Under the pieces are notes generated by a model. The model ran no database searches. It had not been told where the DNA came from and saw nothing but the letters and a program-made list of their open reading frames with translations. Positions 49,353 to 60,653 of a stretch of DNA of 64,000 nt are shown here, in pieces (the stretch's first letter is position 1; every line of letters starts with the position of its first letter). The stretch comes from Luscinia megarhynchos (lineage: Eukaryota > Chordata > Aves > Passeriformes > Turdidae). The translations under genes were made by a program, and so were the position numbers. The stretch is taken from positions 50,051,783 through 50,115,782 of the forward strand of contig CM067592.1 of assembly GCA_034336665.1 (NCBI GenBank), given 5' to 3'.

Positions 49353-51503
49353 TAGGCCAGTAGCAGCAGATTGCAGACAAGTCTTGAGAATCAAAACTGA
49401 TTTCCAGGACTGCTACAAAATTTTATAGCAAATTTGATAGCAAAACTGATAAAAATCTGATTTCCAAAAGTCTGCTACAACACCAGAAACTGAATTAGCA
49501 GGAATGTGAGTCCGACAGGACATTCTACTTGAGAGATGGCTGAAGGAGAGTAAAATGATTCAGTTCACACACTCAAGAGCCTGTGTTTAACCACCCTGTA
49601 GGAATCCACATGAACATGGTTTCTGTACTTTCAGCTGTGTGCAAGAGGCCACCAGTGGGGACTAGAGGGGAAATGTTAGTGATATAATCATGATAGTGGA
49701 TACATTTGAGAAACGACTTTTAGGGGGGAGTGTGGAAATATTAAAATATAGTAACTAATAACTAGTTTAACCATAAATTAAAAAAGAAAATGCAATTATT
49801 TGTTCATGTACACCTTCACAGTAACAGTAAAGGAGTAAGTATCCTTAGACGTGCCTGAGTTACAACTATGCATTTGTCTCTCTGTCCTCCTTTACTGCAC
49901 ACTGATTTCCTTCTAAATACAGGAACTTTCTTCCACAATGGCACTACCTAGTCACAATAGGAACTGACTTCTTAAGTTTTATCCAGAAATAGGATTATAA
50001 CTGCATTCTAAATAGCAAACAATCACAGTGGAATGAGCTAAAATTTCTACACAGGAATGAAATTGCAAATATTTGTGAAATAGAGGAATTAAGCAGAAGA
50101 GAAGAATAAATTAATGATTTGCACTTGGAATCAGAGAAGCTGTGGTTCTAAACCAAAATTTGCTGGAAAATTTAAGCACCATACAGTTTAATTGTACTGC
50201 ATGATGTCCCAAAACGAAATTAATCTTTATTGTTAACACCATGTTTTATGGTGTTTTAAATATATTTACAGCATACATACTAAACTGCCCTGCAGAAAAG
50301 ATTGGCAACCTGGGGTTTTGGCAAGAACAAGAAATTTGAAGTTACATCTCAATTATTTTGAGCTTTTGAATATTAATAAATAAGCTTCTCACATTCCTGG
50401 AGTCACAGAATACATTAGTTACAGCTTGCTGTGTATAAGCAAAACCCTCTGCCATTTACCCCTTAAATTTGCTGTCACTTAATTTAATTAATTCCTAACT
50501 GCAAATGCAGGTATACAGTTTCTGTAGGACTTCCTTGATTACTTAGCTTAACTTTTTTCATATAAACTTCGGTGTGCTCAACCTCAACAACATAGGCAAG
50601 AATTCAGTGAAACAGCACCCAGAAAAATGACATATAGACCAGCTGTGAGACATACTGCAATCTCATTGAATTCAATCCCCTGGTTAATAAAGTAGTAGAT
50701 CTCTTTCCTGGAAAGACTGATAGCATTTAGGGAAAAAACAAAACCTGAATATAGATATTGCAACCTTTAAGTATCATTCTCAAGCCAAAGAGATGCTACC
50801 AACTTCAGTCACAGGAACTTCATTTGCGGTACCATTTTAGTCACTATGTCATGTGTTTTAAAAAACTGGAAGACTTTGTAACATTATGTAGTACAAGCAT
50901 TGAATCAGTACAAGCTGTGGTAGATGAAGAAAAACAACAGTAGGCAACAGCAAGCAATATAAGTCTGCCTCTCAAGTATCTCATAGCAGCCTGGGTGCAG
51001 CCAACTGGGTACCTTGCTTTGGAAACTGACTGCTGAGGTGGCAGGAGACCAGCATGGCCATCCTGCTCTACCAGGCTGCAGGAATCCCCACTGCTGGGAG
51101 CCTCACTCTTGGGGGTCTGCAGAAAGGGAAAGCAGTGCCTGGTGCATCAGCAGTCCTTTGGTATGCTAGTTAATAAGACACCATGGAAACAGTGGAATTA
51201 AAAAAGAGAACCTCCTCATGACTCCAGATGTCCAAGTAAAGTGAACATAAGGAGTCTCCCTGCTTAGCATTACACATCTTTTTCAGATGTGAGAGACAAA
51301 CCACTGTTTGAAAGGGCAATCAGCAACAATTCAAATATGAGAGAAATCAGACTGACATATTAGGACAATACTGGCATCCAGTGGATTTTAGAAGATGCCA
51401 TGCTTGGGGTTTTTTTGTAATATTTTTTGTAGCTGTTTTTAAGGTTGGAGCTTTCCAACTTCAGGCCCAGCAGCTCCAAGTCCAGATTTCTCTGGACTCT
51501 GGC
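49353..51503. other. Unique DNA with a small local duplication
   Basis: No gene is recognised. An imperfect direct repeat (CTGATTTCC...CTGCTACAA) occurs at 49397-49418 and 49457-49480, a period of about 60 bp, suggesting an old tandem duplication. The rest is A+T-rich and featureless. Confidence 0.45.
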
Positions 51504-51874
51504 TGTTTGGCTTACAGCTACCCACTAGCGAAGCACAGAAAGATTGAGACTGAGTAGCACTGGTTTCGGAGATAACTTTATTTCCCCTAAGAGAGAGTAC
51601 TACAACAGTCTGGTTACATCAGATAACAAAGGACTTTTTATAGGTTTACAGAGGATTGAATTTTCTACCAATAAAAACTACAGCTAGCAAACTAACCAAT
51701 TATCTTAAAATTCTAAGTAAAAAAGGACCAATAACTTGTTGACTTTAGAGCCAATAGAAATCCAGAAAGATAACAGGGTTTTTGATAAGGGGGAGGGGGT
51801 CTGGTTGCCAGGCATTCAGTAATTATGGGATGGAATTCCAGGGATAAATTTTAGGGGGAGTAACATTTTCTACA
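51504..51874 (-). mobile_element. LTR-like unit (solo), - orientation
   Basis: On the - strand this 371-bp unit starts TGTAGAAAATGTTACTCCCC and ends CTGTAAGCCAAACA, giving TG...CA ends. In order, the - strand shows four ATTGG (CCAAT-box complement) motifs, a TATA box in CTATAAAAAG (51634-51643), an AATAAA signal (51577-51582) about 55 bp downstream, and a short U5-like tail. That arrangement is what is expected of a compact retroviral LTR. No internal retroviral sequence was found on either side and the target-site duplication is not clear, so the precise ends are tentative. The family is not recognised. Confidence 0.68.
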
Positions 51875-51912
51875 ATTTTTGTTTATTTGATTGGTTTGGT
51901 TTGGTTTTTGGT

Positions 51913-51940
51913 GGTTTTTTTTTTTTTTTTTTTTTTTTTT
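51913..51940 (+). repeat. T28 homopolymer
   Basis: Twenty-eight consecutive T residues preceded by GGTTTGGTTTGG-type simple sequence. It lies just outside the - strand LTR-like unit. It may be a retroposed poly(A) tail in reverse or simple slippage. No processed transcript sequence is visible beside it. Confidence 0.9.
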
Positions 51941-52144
51941 CTGTAAATAAGTGTTTCCTTTAGAAACAGATGTGCATCTCCCCACATTTTGTCAACTAAG
52001 ACCACAGTAAAGACTGTGATTTATTCCTAAAGAAAAATGGAGAAAGTTTTGTTTCCACTCTTCCTAATTCAGTTTTTGCACTCAATAAAGTAATTTGTTG
52101 CAACAAGAAATATGAAGATACAGTGAGAGAGATGCTCCTCCTGC

Positions 52145-52773
52145 TGTACGTTATGAACCGGGTTGTTAAAACGTTAAATGTAGTTACTTATTATTGTTTT
52201 TACTGTCAGTTCTGGTTAATTGTGTACTCCCCAGTTCATTCCCCGATCCAGTTTGCTGTATTCCTTGCCCCAGTTCGTCAGTTCCCATCCCTGTCACTTC
52301 TGTGCTCCTGTTCCCTCACTTTCCTTCCGGTTAGGCTGCTGCTGCTCCCCGCCTGTCCTTCAAGCCGCCAGCTCCGCCCAATTATATGCAAATCAAAGGA
52401 CTCCCATGATGCATGGCTCCGAGGCAGAAGTTCAACCGAGACGACAGACCTTCAAAAGCAACGAGTCAGCACCAAGTAAAGGACTAGAAGTGACATCATT
52501 GAGTAAGCAGGAACATCTAGCTACTGCCAATCGCCCCCAACAACTCACCATCACTTGAGAAGCAGTGTGGCAGAGTGATTCCCTAGACAATAGGGAGTTC
52601 CTGTGAATGCTCGTGAGGAGGGAACCGCCGACTCTGCAGCATCAGCGGCATAAGTGTCTTGAAACCTTCTCCATGGTGTTGGAACTGGCGGGAGCAGCAG
52701 TGGCGTGTATGGCCCTCAAGTTCCCTCCCATAGCTGTCAAATAAAGGCCTGTCTTTTGGCCTTGTTTATAACA
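52145..52773 (+). mobile_element. LTR-like unit (solo), + orientation
   Basis: A unit of about 610-630 bp in + orientation. It may begin at TGTACGTTATGAACC (52145) or TGTTAAAACG (52164), and it ends TTTATAACA. The TGTTA/TAACA inverted pair favours the second start. It contains a pyrimidine-rich U3-like segment, an octamer-type ATGCAAAT motif (about 52386-52393), GC-rich segments with several CpGs, and an AATAAA polyadenylation signal (52740-52745) close to its right end. The sequence resembles a songbird LTR family from memory. No primer-binding site, gag or pol follows and no target-site duplication is seen. It is unrelated in sequence to the LTR-like units at 45.4 and 51.5 kb. Confidence 0.6.
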
Positions 52774-54505
52774 TACAGGAGCATTTCAGTCCAGCAGTGT
52801 ATGCTCTCCCAAGAGCTAGGCAGCAGAGGCCTTCAGATGCTGCTGGATCTCTCCAGGTTCCCATATCAGGATATCAGGGTTTCTGATACACTCCTTCATC
52901 TTACAAGAAATATAAAGCCTACCTCTCCTCAAATAAAGAAGCAGCCAAAACAACAAGAAAATTAAATCTTATAAGGGAACTAAGAGGAGTGTGGAGGAAA
53001 GAGAAAGGAAGGGTATCGCCTTATTTGCGAAGGACTTAAAAGCAAGTAGCTGCAATGCTAGGCGGGGAACAGCTGGGCAAACTGCAAGGCTTTTCAGAGG
53101 AAATCCAGGAGTCAGTAGAATAGTTTATGGACTGGGGACAAGAAAATACTCTTGGAGAAACTCGCTAGCAACAGTAACTGAAAAAGAGCTTTCCTTTGGT
53201 CCACATAGGTTGAGCAGTCTTGGGCATGCACACACACACATACTCCACAGAAGACTGAGCTTCCTCTGCTGTCTTTGCTATCACCCTGACCTGGGACTGT
53301 GAGAAAGCAGCTCATTCCAGGGGATGCTTTGCTCTCTCTTGTATTGTGGGCAGCTGAAGTGACAGATCATTTGATTTCATCACAGGGACCTTCCCATCCA
53401 ACCACAGCATCATTTCTCAGTTGCTACAAACCTAAGCAAGGCTTCGCCACTTAATGGTGCAATTGTACAAGCTTCTGCAGACCATTACCAGCATAATGGG
53501 TTTCTGCTGTAAATTTCTTTTTCTTCTTTTATTTTTTTTAACAATTTTCCCCCCAAATTCTGGGTTTTTAGGTATCTATCTCAAAGTAAACCTCCCAACC
53601 ATGTATTGGTTTGCAATTCCAATCCCTCAGTATATTTAAGCTTATTCACAAATGTGAACATATACTTCACTCAACTGGAATCTTTACTGAAACAGAAATG
53701 CAATTAAGTTTGCAAAATTCACTAAAAAGAAACACTGTACATTTCAATGATTTCCTGTCTTAACGACAGTTGTCAAATTCAAAAATACCTGTGTCTTACA
53801 GCAAACCAAAGAAAAAGCAGAAGCAATTATCACCTTATTCTGCCTGGCAGAACAGTGTAAAACTGGATAGTTCTGTTGGGTAAGAGAATGATAGGAGAGC
53901 ACAGTTAACAAGATGAGGCTTGTTACAGCTTGAAACATCTCCTTCTATCAGATGTTTTAGAAGTATTTGCACACTGGCATATTTGAGTCAGCTCAGTTAC
54001 ATAGAGTGTTTCAATTTCTTTCCATAAGAATAAAATAACCCCAGGTACATTGCAGGAAAAAAGCTTACACTCAGACCTCTGTAGAAAATGGATAGATCAC
54101 AACGCTTCATCAATGGGTGTGTTATCTCTTCCTTTTCTATAGCTACAGGAGTCACACCTTCTACAGAGAGAGATTAGTATTTACCTGGGTAAATAATATA
54201 ATAAACTATTTTTTTCCACATTTCACCAGTTTTCAGAATTATAAATTCCACTATAGCCAATAGTAGATGTCTTCAGATGTCTTCATGTTTACAATATATT
54301 TTTTGGCACAGCTTGCTAATAAGTCAGTCACGGAAAATCTGATAAGGAATGCTTTCATGTAAGTGTAACCTTGTGTCTTTGTCAGCTCAGGCCATTTGAA
54401 GCCTCCTAGTTTTAAATTAGGTACCCAAAGGTCCATTCTGCTCACTGTATCCTAAAAGACTGTCTAACTCACATGCTAATTTAGCTTCTATTTCTTGCTC
54501 CTTTT
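52774..54505. other. Unique DNA, no gene recognised
   Basis: No coding or transposon signature. A CA run lies at about 53229-53241 and T/C-rich simple sequence at about 53515-53560. Confidence 0.45.
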
Positions 54506-55935
54506 ATAGAATCACAGAATCAATCAAGAAAAGATCTCTGAGATCACTGAGTTCAGCTCTTAATCTAACACTGCCATCTACTCCAGTAAATCGTTAAGTG
54601 CCGCATCTACGTGCCTATTATATACTTCCAGGGATGGTGACTCAACCAATTCCCTGCTCCAAGCCTGTTCCAGTATTTGGTTACTCTTTCAGTGGAGAAA
54701 CTTTCCCTAATATTCAATCTAAACCTCCCCTGATAAAGCCTGAGGCCAATCCTGTTGCCATGTCACTGGTTACTTGGGAAAAGAGGCTGACCCCCACCTG
54801 TGGATTGACTACAATCTCCTTGCAGGCAGTTGCAGAGCTCTAAAATTTCGCTTGAGCTTCCTTTTCTCCAGCTGTCCATGAACTGCTTCCTCAGCTGATC
54901 ATCATCAGACTGTGCTCCAGACCTTTCACCAGCTCTACTGCCCTTATCTGGAGTCGCTCAATGACTTTCTTGTAGTGAAGGGCCCAGAACAGGACACAGA
55001 ACTCAAGGCGTGGTCTAACCAGTGCAAGGTATAGGAGAACAATCACTGCCCTGGTCCTGCTGGCCACACTACTTCTGGAACAGGCCAGGATGCCACTGTC
55101 CTTCCTGGCCACCAGGACACATTGCTCATATTCAGCCATTGTTAACTAACACTCCCAGGTCCTTTACCTCTGGGCTGATTTCCAGCCCCTCCTTGCCCAG
55201 CCTGCAGCTCTGCACAGGACTGCTGTGACCCAAGTGCACGACCTGGCACGTGGCCTTGTTTAACCTCACACAGCTGGCCTTGGCCCATGGATTCAGGTGG
55301 TCCAGATCCCTCTGCAGAGCCTTCCTGTCCTCCAGCAGATCAACTTGGTGTCATTTGCAAACTGACTAACAGTGCACTCAATCCTCTCATCCTGATCATT
55401 TATAAAGATACTGAACAGGACCGGACCCAGTACTAATCCCTGGGGCACACAGTACTGACTGTTCTCCGATAGGATTTAACTCCATTCACCACAAGGGAGT
55501 TGTGGTGGGCTGGGCCGCCAGGCAGTTTTTTAACCAGTGCAGACTGCACCTGCCCTAACCATGATTAGCCAGTTTCTCCAGAAGCATGCTGTGAGAGACA
55601 GTGTCAAAGGCTTTACTAAACAAAAAACATCCACAGCCTTTCTTTCATCCACTAAACAGGTCAGTCTACTATAGAAGGACATGAGATTGGTTGAACAGGA
55701 TCTGCCTTTTCTAGACCCATGCTGGCTGTTTCTGATGTCCTGGTAGTCCTGAATGTGCCATATGATGGCACTCAGGTTGATCTGCTTCATGACCTTCCCC
55801 AGTACTGAGGTCAGCTTGACAGGCCTGAAGTTGCCCTGATGGGCACTGGACAGCCTCTGGTTGTCCAGGACCTCCCTTGTTAGCCAGGACTGCTGGCGAC
55901 TGATTAAAAGAGGCTTGGTGTACTCTTGTGCCAAT
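54506..55935 (-). mobile_element. CR1 LINE, RT core to 3' end
   Basis: This is the longest CR1 copy in the window, about 1.43 kb on the - strand. Reading right to left, ORF2 reverse transcriptase similarity begins at about 55935 with an SW...NFRPVKLTSVLGKVM stretch. It continues with SQHGSRKGRSCSTNL (about 55715) and VDVF...KPLTLSLTACF (about 55590-55630). The catalytic box reads QFANDTKL, where F/YADD is expected (codons at 55350-55361). The C-terminal [16 protein letters not shown] / [15 protein letters not shown] stretch is at about 55000-55080. The 3' tail ends in ATAGAATCACAGAAT on the + strand (54506-54520). Stops, frameshifts and the Asp-to-Asn change make it inactive. The copy is 5'-truncated within ORF2. 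Confidence 0.95.
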
Positions 55936-56666
55936 TCTAACAGAAGAACCTAATTGTTAGTTTAAGCAGGTCCTTAATAAAATGCTTTAACTGCTATGTT
56001 GCTTTCACTTTTGCAGGGGGACAGGGCTGAGAGCAGCACAGAAGGAACAATATCTTCACTTGGATAAAGGAAGAGCATTGCTAGAAAATTCCAAAATTAG
56101 GCTGAGAGCAATTCTGGATGACAAGTGAGTAGGACACTACAGCATGACCCTCACTAAATTCTACATTTCAGTCCTTCGGAGGTGAGAAGGAGCCTCAGCT
56201 CGTGCTCAGCATGGGCTTTAATAAGGATTCTAGTGTCCTGGAATCCCGGAGGGAAACCTAGAGGATCATTACCTCATTGCTTGATTGAGCAGGCATCTGC
56301 AGTTTTCACACCTTCTTACACAGCTACACGCAGCTTCATTATGCTTTCTCACTTCCTCCAAATGGGTTTTTTGCAATGAGTTCAAAATGACACAACACTG
56401 ATAGGCAAAGAAAAATCCCCAAGCTTAGAGAGAAAAGAAAGATGCATGAAGCTGGGAAAACTAGATTTTAACATGATGGGCTTAGTGCCTTAAGGGTATC
56501 TGATAATTATGAATGTAAGTTTGTCTCTTAGATTCAAATATTTAAATATTTTTGTCTTATGCCCTTGTATATTTATTACAAAAGCTCAGAAAGGATCTTT
56601 TGTTAGAAAGATTTGGGTTAGGAAAAGGGTTCAAGAAACCATTTTTTTTAAGGGAACACATCTTAC
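55936..56666. other. Unique DNA, nothing recognised
   Basis: A+T-rich DNA without a supported exon, between the CR1 and the SINE. Confidence 0.45.
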
Positions 56667-56802
56667 TTAAGTTTGGTTTAATGGCTTAAGCATGTTGCTA
56701 ATAAAGCTGCAGTTGTGGGTTGGATCCCTGTATAGGCCGTTCACTTGAGAGTTGGGCTTGATGACCCTTTTGGGTCCCTCCCAACTCAAAATATTCCATG
56801 GC
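56667..56802 (+). mobile_element. tRNA-Ile-derived SINE with CR1 tail (TguSINE1-like)
   Basis: The first ~74 bp align base by base with a tRNA-Ile (AAT). An A-box-like segment lies at 56672-56683, the anticodon loop CTAATAA at 56698-56704, and a B box GGTTGGATCCC at 56718-56728 (consensus GGTTCGANTCC with one key C changed to G). The 3' acceptor strand TATAGGCCG closes the tRNA part. The last ~65 bp, GTTGGGCTTGATGACCC then GGGTCCCTCCCAACTC, end in ATATTCCATGG. This is a CR1-type 3' tail, so the element would have been copied by CR1 reverse transcriptase. Both halves match my memory of zebra finch TguSINE1, which points to a passerine host. The B-box change, A-box decay and loss of stem pairing mean that it is not a working tRNA gene. 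Confidence 0.85.
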
Positions 56803-58559
56803 TCCACTTTTGCCTCAGGAAATGGCCATGTCCCATACAGGTCTATCAGTTCAAGAAAGTCCTTTTGTCCCTCTCTTCCTGGTAGAGGGTATTAAAAGGA
56901 AGAGCAAGCAGTGGACATACTGCAGAAGAATGGACATAAAAACTTGTATGCACACATATAAAATACGTGACCACATATGACAGCACTTTGATGTCCATAA
57001 AAATTCTACTTGCTGAAGCTCACACTATCAAACCTAACCCACTGTTTAGTGACAGCTGTCAAGCAGCTCACATAGGAGAAACTCACTCTATTTACCAGGT
57101 TTAGTTGAGGGGATTTTTAAAAGCAGGCAAGCATGTATGAATAAAACAACTGTTGAAATTTAAGTCTCCATGGACACATGCATGTCTAATGCATGTAGAG
57201 AGTGAAGACATTCTCTAGACGTTATTGACAGACCAACTGAACATGAAACCTTAGCTATCTGAAAAAGCTTTTTGAACAGATTCAAAGCAGCATCTTAATT
57301 AGAGGCACTTTTGCCCTGTGACTCCTAGGACAACAGGCTGTGTCCTGCCTAGCACAGCAGGAACTGAGATCTGACATTATCTAGCAGCTATTTACCAGCC
57401 CATATAAAATGAACTGACATGGTTAACTTGACCTACAGAGACCTACAGTCAAGAAAATTGGAATACCTTTTACTCTTAAATACAGCACAGCTGACCAGCA
57501 AATGCTGTAATTCTATTCTGGAGCATAGTAATGGGTCAATATCTACCTAAGAAATGTATTTTAGTGTTCTGCTGAATGATTTCTGGAATATAGTGTCCAC
57601 TATCAATTTTCTCATTTTTTAATGACAGTGAAAAATCAGGTCAACTAAAGGAAATTTAGCTGAAATTCACATGTTCATGAATGATATTCTCAGAAGCTAT
57701 TGTCACATACTTTAATCTAACAAACTGTACAATAAACTCTTTTGTACAAAGTTTAGTCACACTCAGAACTGTTGCACTTTATTCCAACAGCATCTACTAA
57801 AATTCAGAAATCATCTATTTTTCAAATGTTTTTTTTTTCTCTAGCCAGTCAGACAGCATGCTCTCTATATTTAAGGCATATTAGCTGACTTCCAAGAAGA
57901 AGCCTGGTAATTTATGCAGTTTTTTATATTCCACATTCTTCTTCCATCTCCAGTCACCAGAGTTAAGCAAAAGAGAATGGACATTTTAAATAAACAATGA
58001 AATCTTTGCTTCAACCTGGCATAGAAAATTTCTAAACTTTGTTTTCCTGGGATGAATATTGTTTATCTTTAAAGTGCAATACAAAGAGCACTACATGCTT
58101 CTGTACCTAAAATTGCTCTTATTAGTCACATCTCTGAAGTTATGTAACAACTGAAACTGTGTTTTAATGAAATTCAAGCAATGCTGAAGGACTATAAAGT
58201 CAGAACACTTGTTGTGTGGATGGCTAATAGAAAAAAGACAGCTGCATTTCTGTAGCTGCTAAGGTGTCTCCCCTTCTTTGGTAATCAGCTGCTTCTCCAA
58301 GATGTACAGGGACTTTACACCAGTTACCAGCAAATAAGAAAAAGACTGTTTTCCTGGTACTTCTCTGACCATAATTCTATATTTTTCAGTGCACAGGTAA
58401 TTAGCCTGTAACTTAGAAATTCCTGGGAGTTTAAGCATAATATTCGTATCATACTGAAAACAGAATAGATGAATGTGAAGATTGCGCATTGAGAACAAAC
58501 CACTGAAGTTAGGTCTGGTTAAGTATTCTCCAGTTGCTGGAAAAGCTCTGCAGTTCCAT
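56803..58559. other. Unique A+T-rich DNA, no gene recognised
   Basis: No coding, RNA or repeat signature apart from a short T run at about 57829-57839. Confidence 0.45.
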
Positions 58560-58990
58560 GTTGACCCCCTTCATTAGCTACTTTCCACAGTTTTTACTTG
58601 TATCACAGAACAGCAGGAGATATCCAGCCATGATTTACAGGCTTCCAGGCTCCTTGCTGCCAAGACTTTTCAAAGCTGATTGTGAGCAGCCACTGCTAGG
58701 TGTCCACCAGCTCTGTCAGCACTCATGGATGTATGCCATCAGGAGCCATGGACTTATTTACCTAGATGTTGTCTAACCCAATTCTCCTCGACCAAGGGAA
58801 AATCTTGCTTCCAATATTTCTGTACCCTGGTCTCCTGGGTCGGAGATTCTTAAGGGCTGCTCTTGTCAGTGAAGACTGATGCAAAGACAGCGCTCAGTAA
58901 CTGCCTTCTCTGCTTCCTCTTATTTAGTAATGTCTGCCATTATCCTTTGATTTCTTCTTGTTATTGATGTATTTGAAAACCATTCATTAA
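58560..58990 (-). mobile_element. CR1 LINE ORF2 internal fragment
   Basis: - strand translation gives parts of the CR1 ORF2 region between endonuclease and reverse transcriptase: a YINNKKKSKDN-type stretch near 58950, NKSMAPDGIHP (58734-58766) and TISFEKSWQQG (about 58655-58690). Several stops interrupt them. It lacks the CR1 3' end and has lost its 5' part, so it is an internal remnant. Its right-to-left order would place it just upstream of the 55.9-kb copy. However, both contain the segment around the SW motif, so they are two separate copies. Confidence 0.75.
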
Positions 58991-60194
58991 AGACCATTCA
59001 TTTTAACAATGTTATTCTGAGTTTCAGTAACAGCAAAATGTATTTACAACACTTAGGGGTGGTAAGGTTTTTTACATCCCCTGCTTAGCACTTTGTCCTC
59101 ACAAGAACAACAGAGGAAAAACCACCAGCCCCAGTCCAAGCAAACCATATTCTCAGAGCAGTCTGGTTCATAACAGGGCAGCAATGGAACACCAAAGTAT
59201 GGCACATCCAGGAAGGTTCAGGAATTTTCGTTGAGATATTTGCTTTACTGAGCAATTCTTCCTCTTCTTTGGGACATTTCTCTGGAAAAAGGCCAGTAAA
59301 AAAGAGAGCCAAAGGACTTTCTTATGGGTGTTTTACTGGACAGAAGACACTGATGTTATTGTCATGTCACGTTACTCCATTTGGCAACATTATCTGGAAT
59401 AAGTTACTGTATATTTGGTACTGGACCTATATTTGTCTCTGATGAAGTGTATGTTCCTTGTTTAGTACTTTTTCCTATTTAGTTTAACTCTTTAGTTGAC
59501 TGCAGTTTACAAAAATTCTGTGAAAAAGCAGAACTTCTAAACCATGGCCTCTGTTTATTGGTTCATGGGGTTTGGTTTTTTTCCCTGGTTTTTTTTTTTT
59601 CCTTTGTTTTGTTTTGGTTGGTTGGTTGATTTTTTGTCTGAAGAACTTTTACTGCATAATAACCAGTTTGCGTTTGGGTCATGTAAGCTCTCTCAGCTTG
59701 TCTTTCAACAAGTCTTTCAAGAGTGAGCAAACAAGGAAAGTGAAGGTGAGCTTTTCAGTCTTCCATCTACAGGAGCTATATACTTTGGGGGCAGAGTTCT
59801 CATGGCGTGAATTATTTTGCAAAGCACAAAACTGAGGGAATCAGGGTTTATGCAGTCAGCCTTGATCCCCTCAGACTGCAAACAGCTTTGGCCAGTGGGG
59901 ATGGTCTGGTGCTTTCCATAGGGACTGCAGAACTGGCCACCTTGAGCACATTCCTAAACACATCTACTAGCCAAAGCCGGCATGAACGGAGCTTTCTGAT
60001 TTCCTTTTCTTCTCTGCAACTCACCCAGCCCTTTCCAAGCTGAGGCAATCAGCACTTCTCTGCTCTGTGTGGTAGGCAAGGAAGAGGCCTCAGCAGCTGT
60101 TACGCTGATAGAAGTGTAAGGGCAAGGCTAGATGGGGGACAGCTGCAGGCAAGGCAGCGTGACAGAGGGACCTTCCCAGAAGGGCAAATGCCGC
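58991..60194. other. Unique DNA left of the CpG island
   Basis: No exon was recognised on either strand. A T/G-rich simple stretch lies at 59565-59635. If the CpG island drives a leftward transcript, this stretch would be the start of its first intron. Confidence 0.4.
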
Positions 60195-60265
60195 CCTGGC
60201 GAGGAGACCATCAGCAGTTCGAGAGCGGGGTGCCTGTCCCGGGGAGCCCGCAGCCGCGCCGCCCC

Positions 60266-60276
60266 GCCGCCATCTT
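60266..60276 (-). promoter_or_regulatory. YY1-type motif
   Basis: The - strand reads AAGATGGCGGC, the full YY1 promoter motif. A second, partial copy (GATGGCGGC) lies at 60292-60300. YY1 sites of this form sit close to transcription start sites of TATA-less promoters. Confidence 0.6.
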
Positions 60277-60331
60277 CCCGCGCCCCCTCACGCCGCCATC
60301 TCGCCCCGGGGCGCGGCGGGCGGTGCGCGGG

Positions 60332-60353
60332 CCAGGGGCGCCACCTGGCGGCG
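60332..60353. promoter_or_regulatory. CTCF-like quasi-palindromic motif
   Basis: GGCGCCACCTGGCGGC resembles the reverse complement of the CTCF core (GCGCCCCCTGGTGGC) with two mismatches. It overlaps a near-palindrome, CCAGGGGCGCCACCTGG, centred on GGCGCC. Binding is inferred from the motif only. Confidence 0.4.
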
Positions 60354-60436
60354 CGCGGGGAGCGCCGGGCCCGCCCTGAGGGGAGGGCGGGGCGCGGGCC
60401 GGGCCGGGCGGCGGCCGCCTGCGGGGGAGAGCGGCG

Positions 60437-60653
60437 CTGCTCGCTTTTCGGGACACCGGGACAGCGGGACCGCCGACCTGCCCGCTTTTAGGGACAGCAG
60501 GACCGCGGGACCGCCGCCCTGCCCGCTTTTAGGGACAGCAGGACCGCCGCCCGGCTCGCTTTTGGCTGTACAGGGGCAGCGGCTCCTGCTCGCTTTTCGG
60601 TACGCAGAGAGCGCGGGTCCCGCTCGCTTCTGGCCGCGCAGGACCAGCGGCTC
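60437..60653 (+). repeat. Minisatellite in the CpG island, about 6 units of 33-41 bp
   Basis: Six tandem units share a CTGCCCGCTTTTAGGGACAG-type head and an AGGACCGCCGCC-type tail. They start at about 60437, 60478, 60519, 60552, 60585 and 60619. The middle two are nearly identical and the outer ones have diverged. Open frames crossing it, such as the 170-codon - strand frame at 60288-60800, inherit its periodic Arg/Pro/Gly-rich composition. Confidence 0.85.

Noticed and set aside
56667..56740. A functional tRNA-Ile gene
   Set aside because: The A box is decayed, the B box has a changed conserved C, stem pairing is lost and a CR1-like tail follows. It is a SINE.
54506..58990. One CR1 copy split by a 2.6-kb insertion (54506-55935 plus 58560-58990)
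   Set aside because: Both fragments contain the segment around the SW motif just before the RT domain, so they overlap in the element and must be separate copies.
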